Origin: Pantoea sp. A4
GTDB taxonomy: Bacteria; Pseudomonadota; Gammaproteobacteria; Enterobacterales; Enterobacteriaceae
DNA length: 59,930 nt
Reading direction: 5' to 3'
NCBI RefSeq assembly: GCF_000295955.2
Contig: NZ_ALXE01000066.1
Span: 1 to 59,930 of the forward strand
Shown here piece by piece: positions 59,833-59,930 of the stretch. The notes under the pieces are model-generated. The model worked only from the letters and a program-made list of their open reading frames with translations. It was not told the origin of the DNA and ran no database searches. The position numbers were made by a program, and so were the translations under genes. Each line of letters begins with the position of its first letter. Positions within the stretch are counted from its first letter, which is position 1.

Positions 59833-59930
59833 GTGCTGTCAGAAGCCCCAGCCCTTGGTGAGTTTCAGTGCTTAACTTCCAAACGGCCTATGTTCAGGCA
59901 ATAGAGTCGTATGGATTTCGGAGGGCAGGG

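Overview
This looks like a chromosomal segment of a gamma-proteobacterium of the Enterobacterales, most likely Erwiniaceae (Pantoea/Erwinia-like). The gene orders wrbA-yccJ/agp, rut operon-rutR and sdiA/yecF-uvrY-uvrC-pgsA-glyW-cysT-leuZ match the enterobacterial backbone. An AHL synthase gene beside sdiA is, to my knowledge, a Pantoea/Erwinia trait.

Left backbone (1-19 kb): agp encodes a periplasmic glucose-1-phosphatase with an unusual TolA-like tail. It converges with wrbA-yccJ-aldehyde dehydrogenase. A DMT transporter follows, then a pyrimidine-degradation operon rutABCDG that lacks rutE and rutF, a RutR operator and rutR. Next come cycA and a DUF4396 membrane protein. A quorum-sensing pair (sdiA plus luxI, with a 20-bp lux-box-like palindrome between them) is followed by yecF, uvrY-uvrC, pgsA and three tRNA genes (Gly-GCC, Cys-GCA, Leu-TAA) with their promoter and terminator.

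Central accessory island (about 19-51 kb): one long + strand cluster encodes an extracellular contractile injection system (eCIS) of the Afp/PVC type. An AT-rich leader carries an ops-like (RfaH-recruitment) element. The first gene is a TibC-type protein O-heptosyltransferase. It is followed by tube, five sheath paralogues, tube initiator, a DUF5908-like small protein, LysM-type hub protein, VgrG-like spike, gp25-like wedge, spike tip, two large baseplate proteins, a tape-measure protein with 117-bp repeats, an adenovirus-like fibre, terminator cap and AAA+ ATPase. In the position where toxin genes usually lie there are instead two further sheath genes, each fused to a C-terminal seven-bladed FG-GAP (integrin-alpha-like) beta-propeller, plus the frameshifted and internally deleted remnant of a third. 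I see no recognisable toxin. The sheath-propeller fusions, possible glycosylation by the leading heptosyltransferase, and fibre/propeller modules that are visibly more AT-rich than the conserved modules make this the most novel system in the window.

Right flank (51-60 kb): a SulP anion transporter, a divergent MarR regulator, a 96-bp palindromic element, a Fur-box-like site and a TonB-dependent siderophore receptor. A repeat-rich intergenic region follows (four 58-bp tandem repeats, a 96-bp hairpin element with perfect 17-bp arms, three 40-bp repeats). Then come two small membrane proteins, a glycosidase-like protein with Gln at the expected acid/base position, and a ClsC-type phospholipase D family protein.

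All assignments are from reading the sequence and remembered family features; no searches were run.
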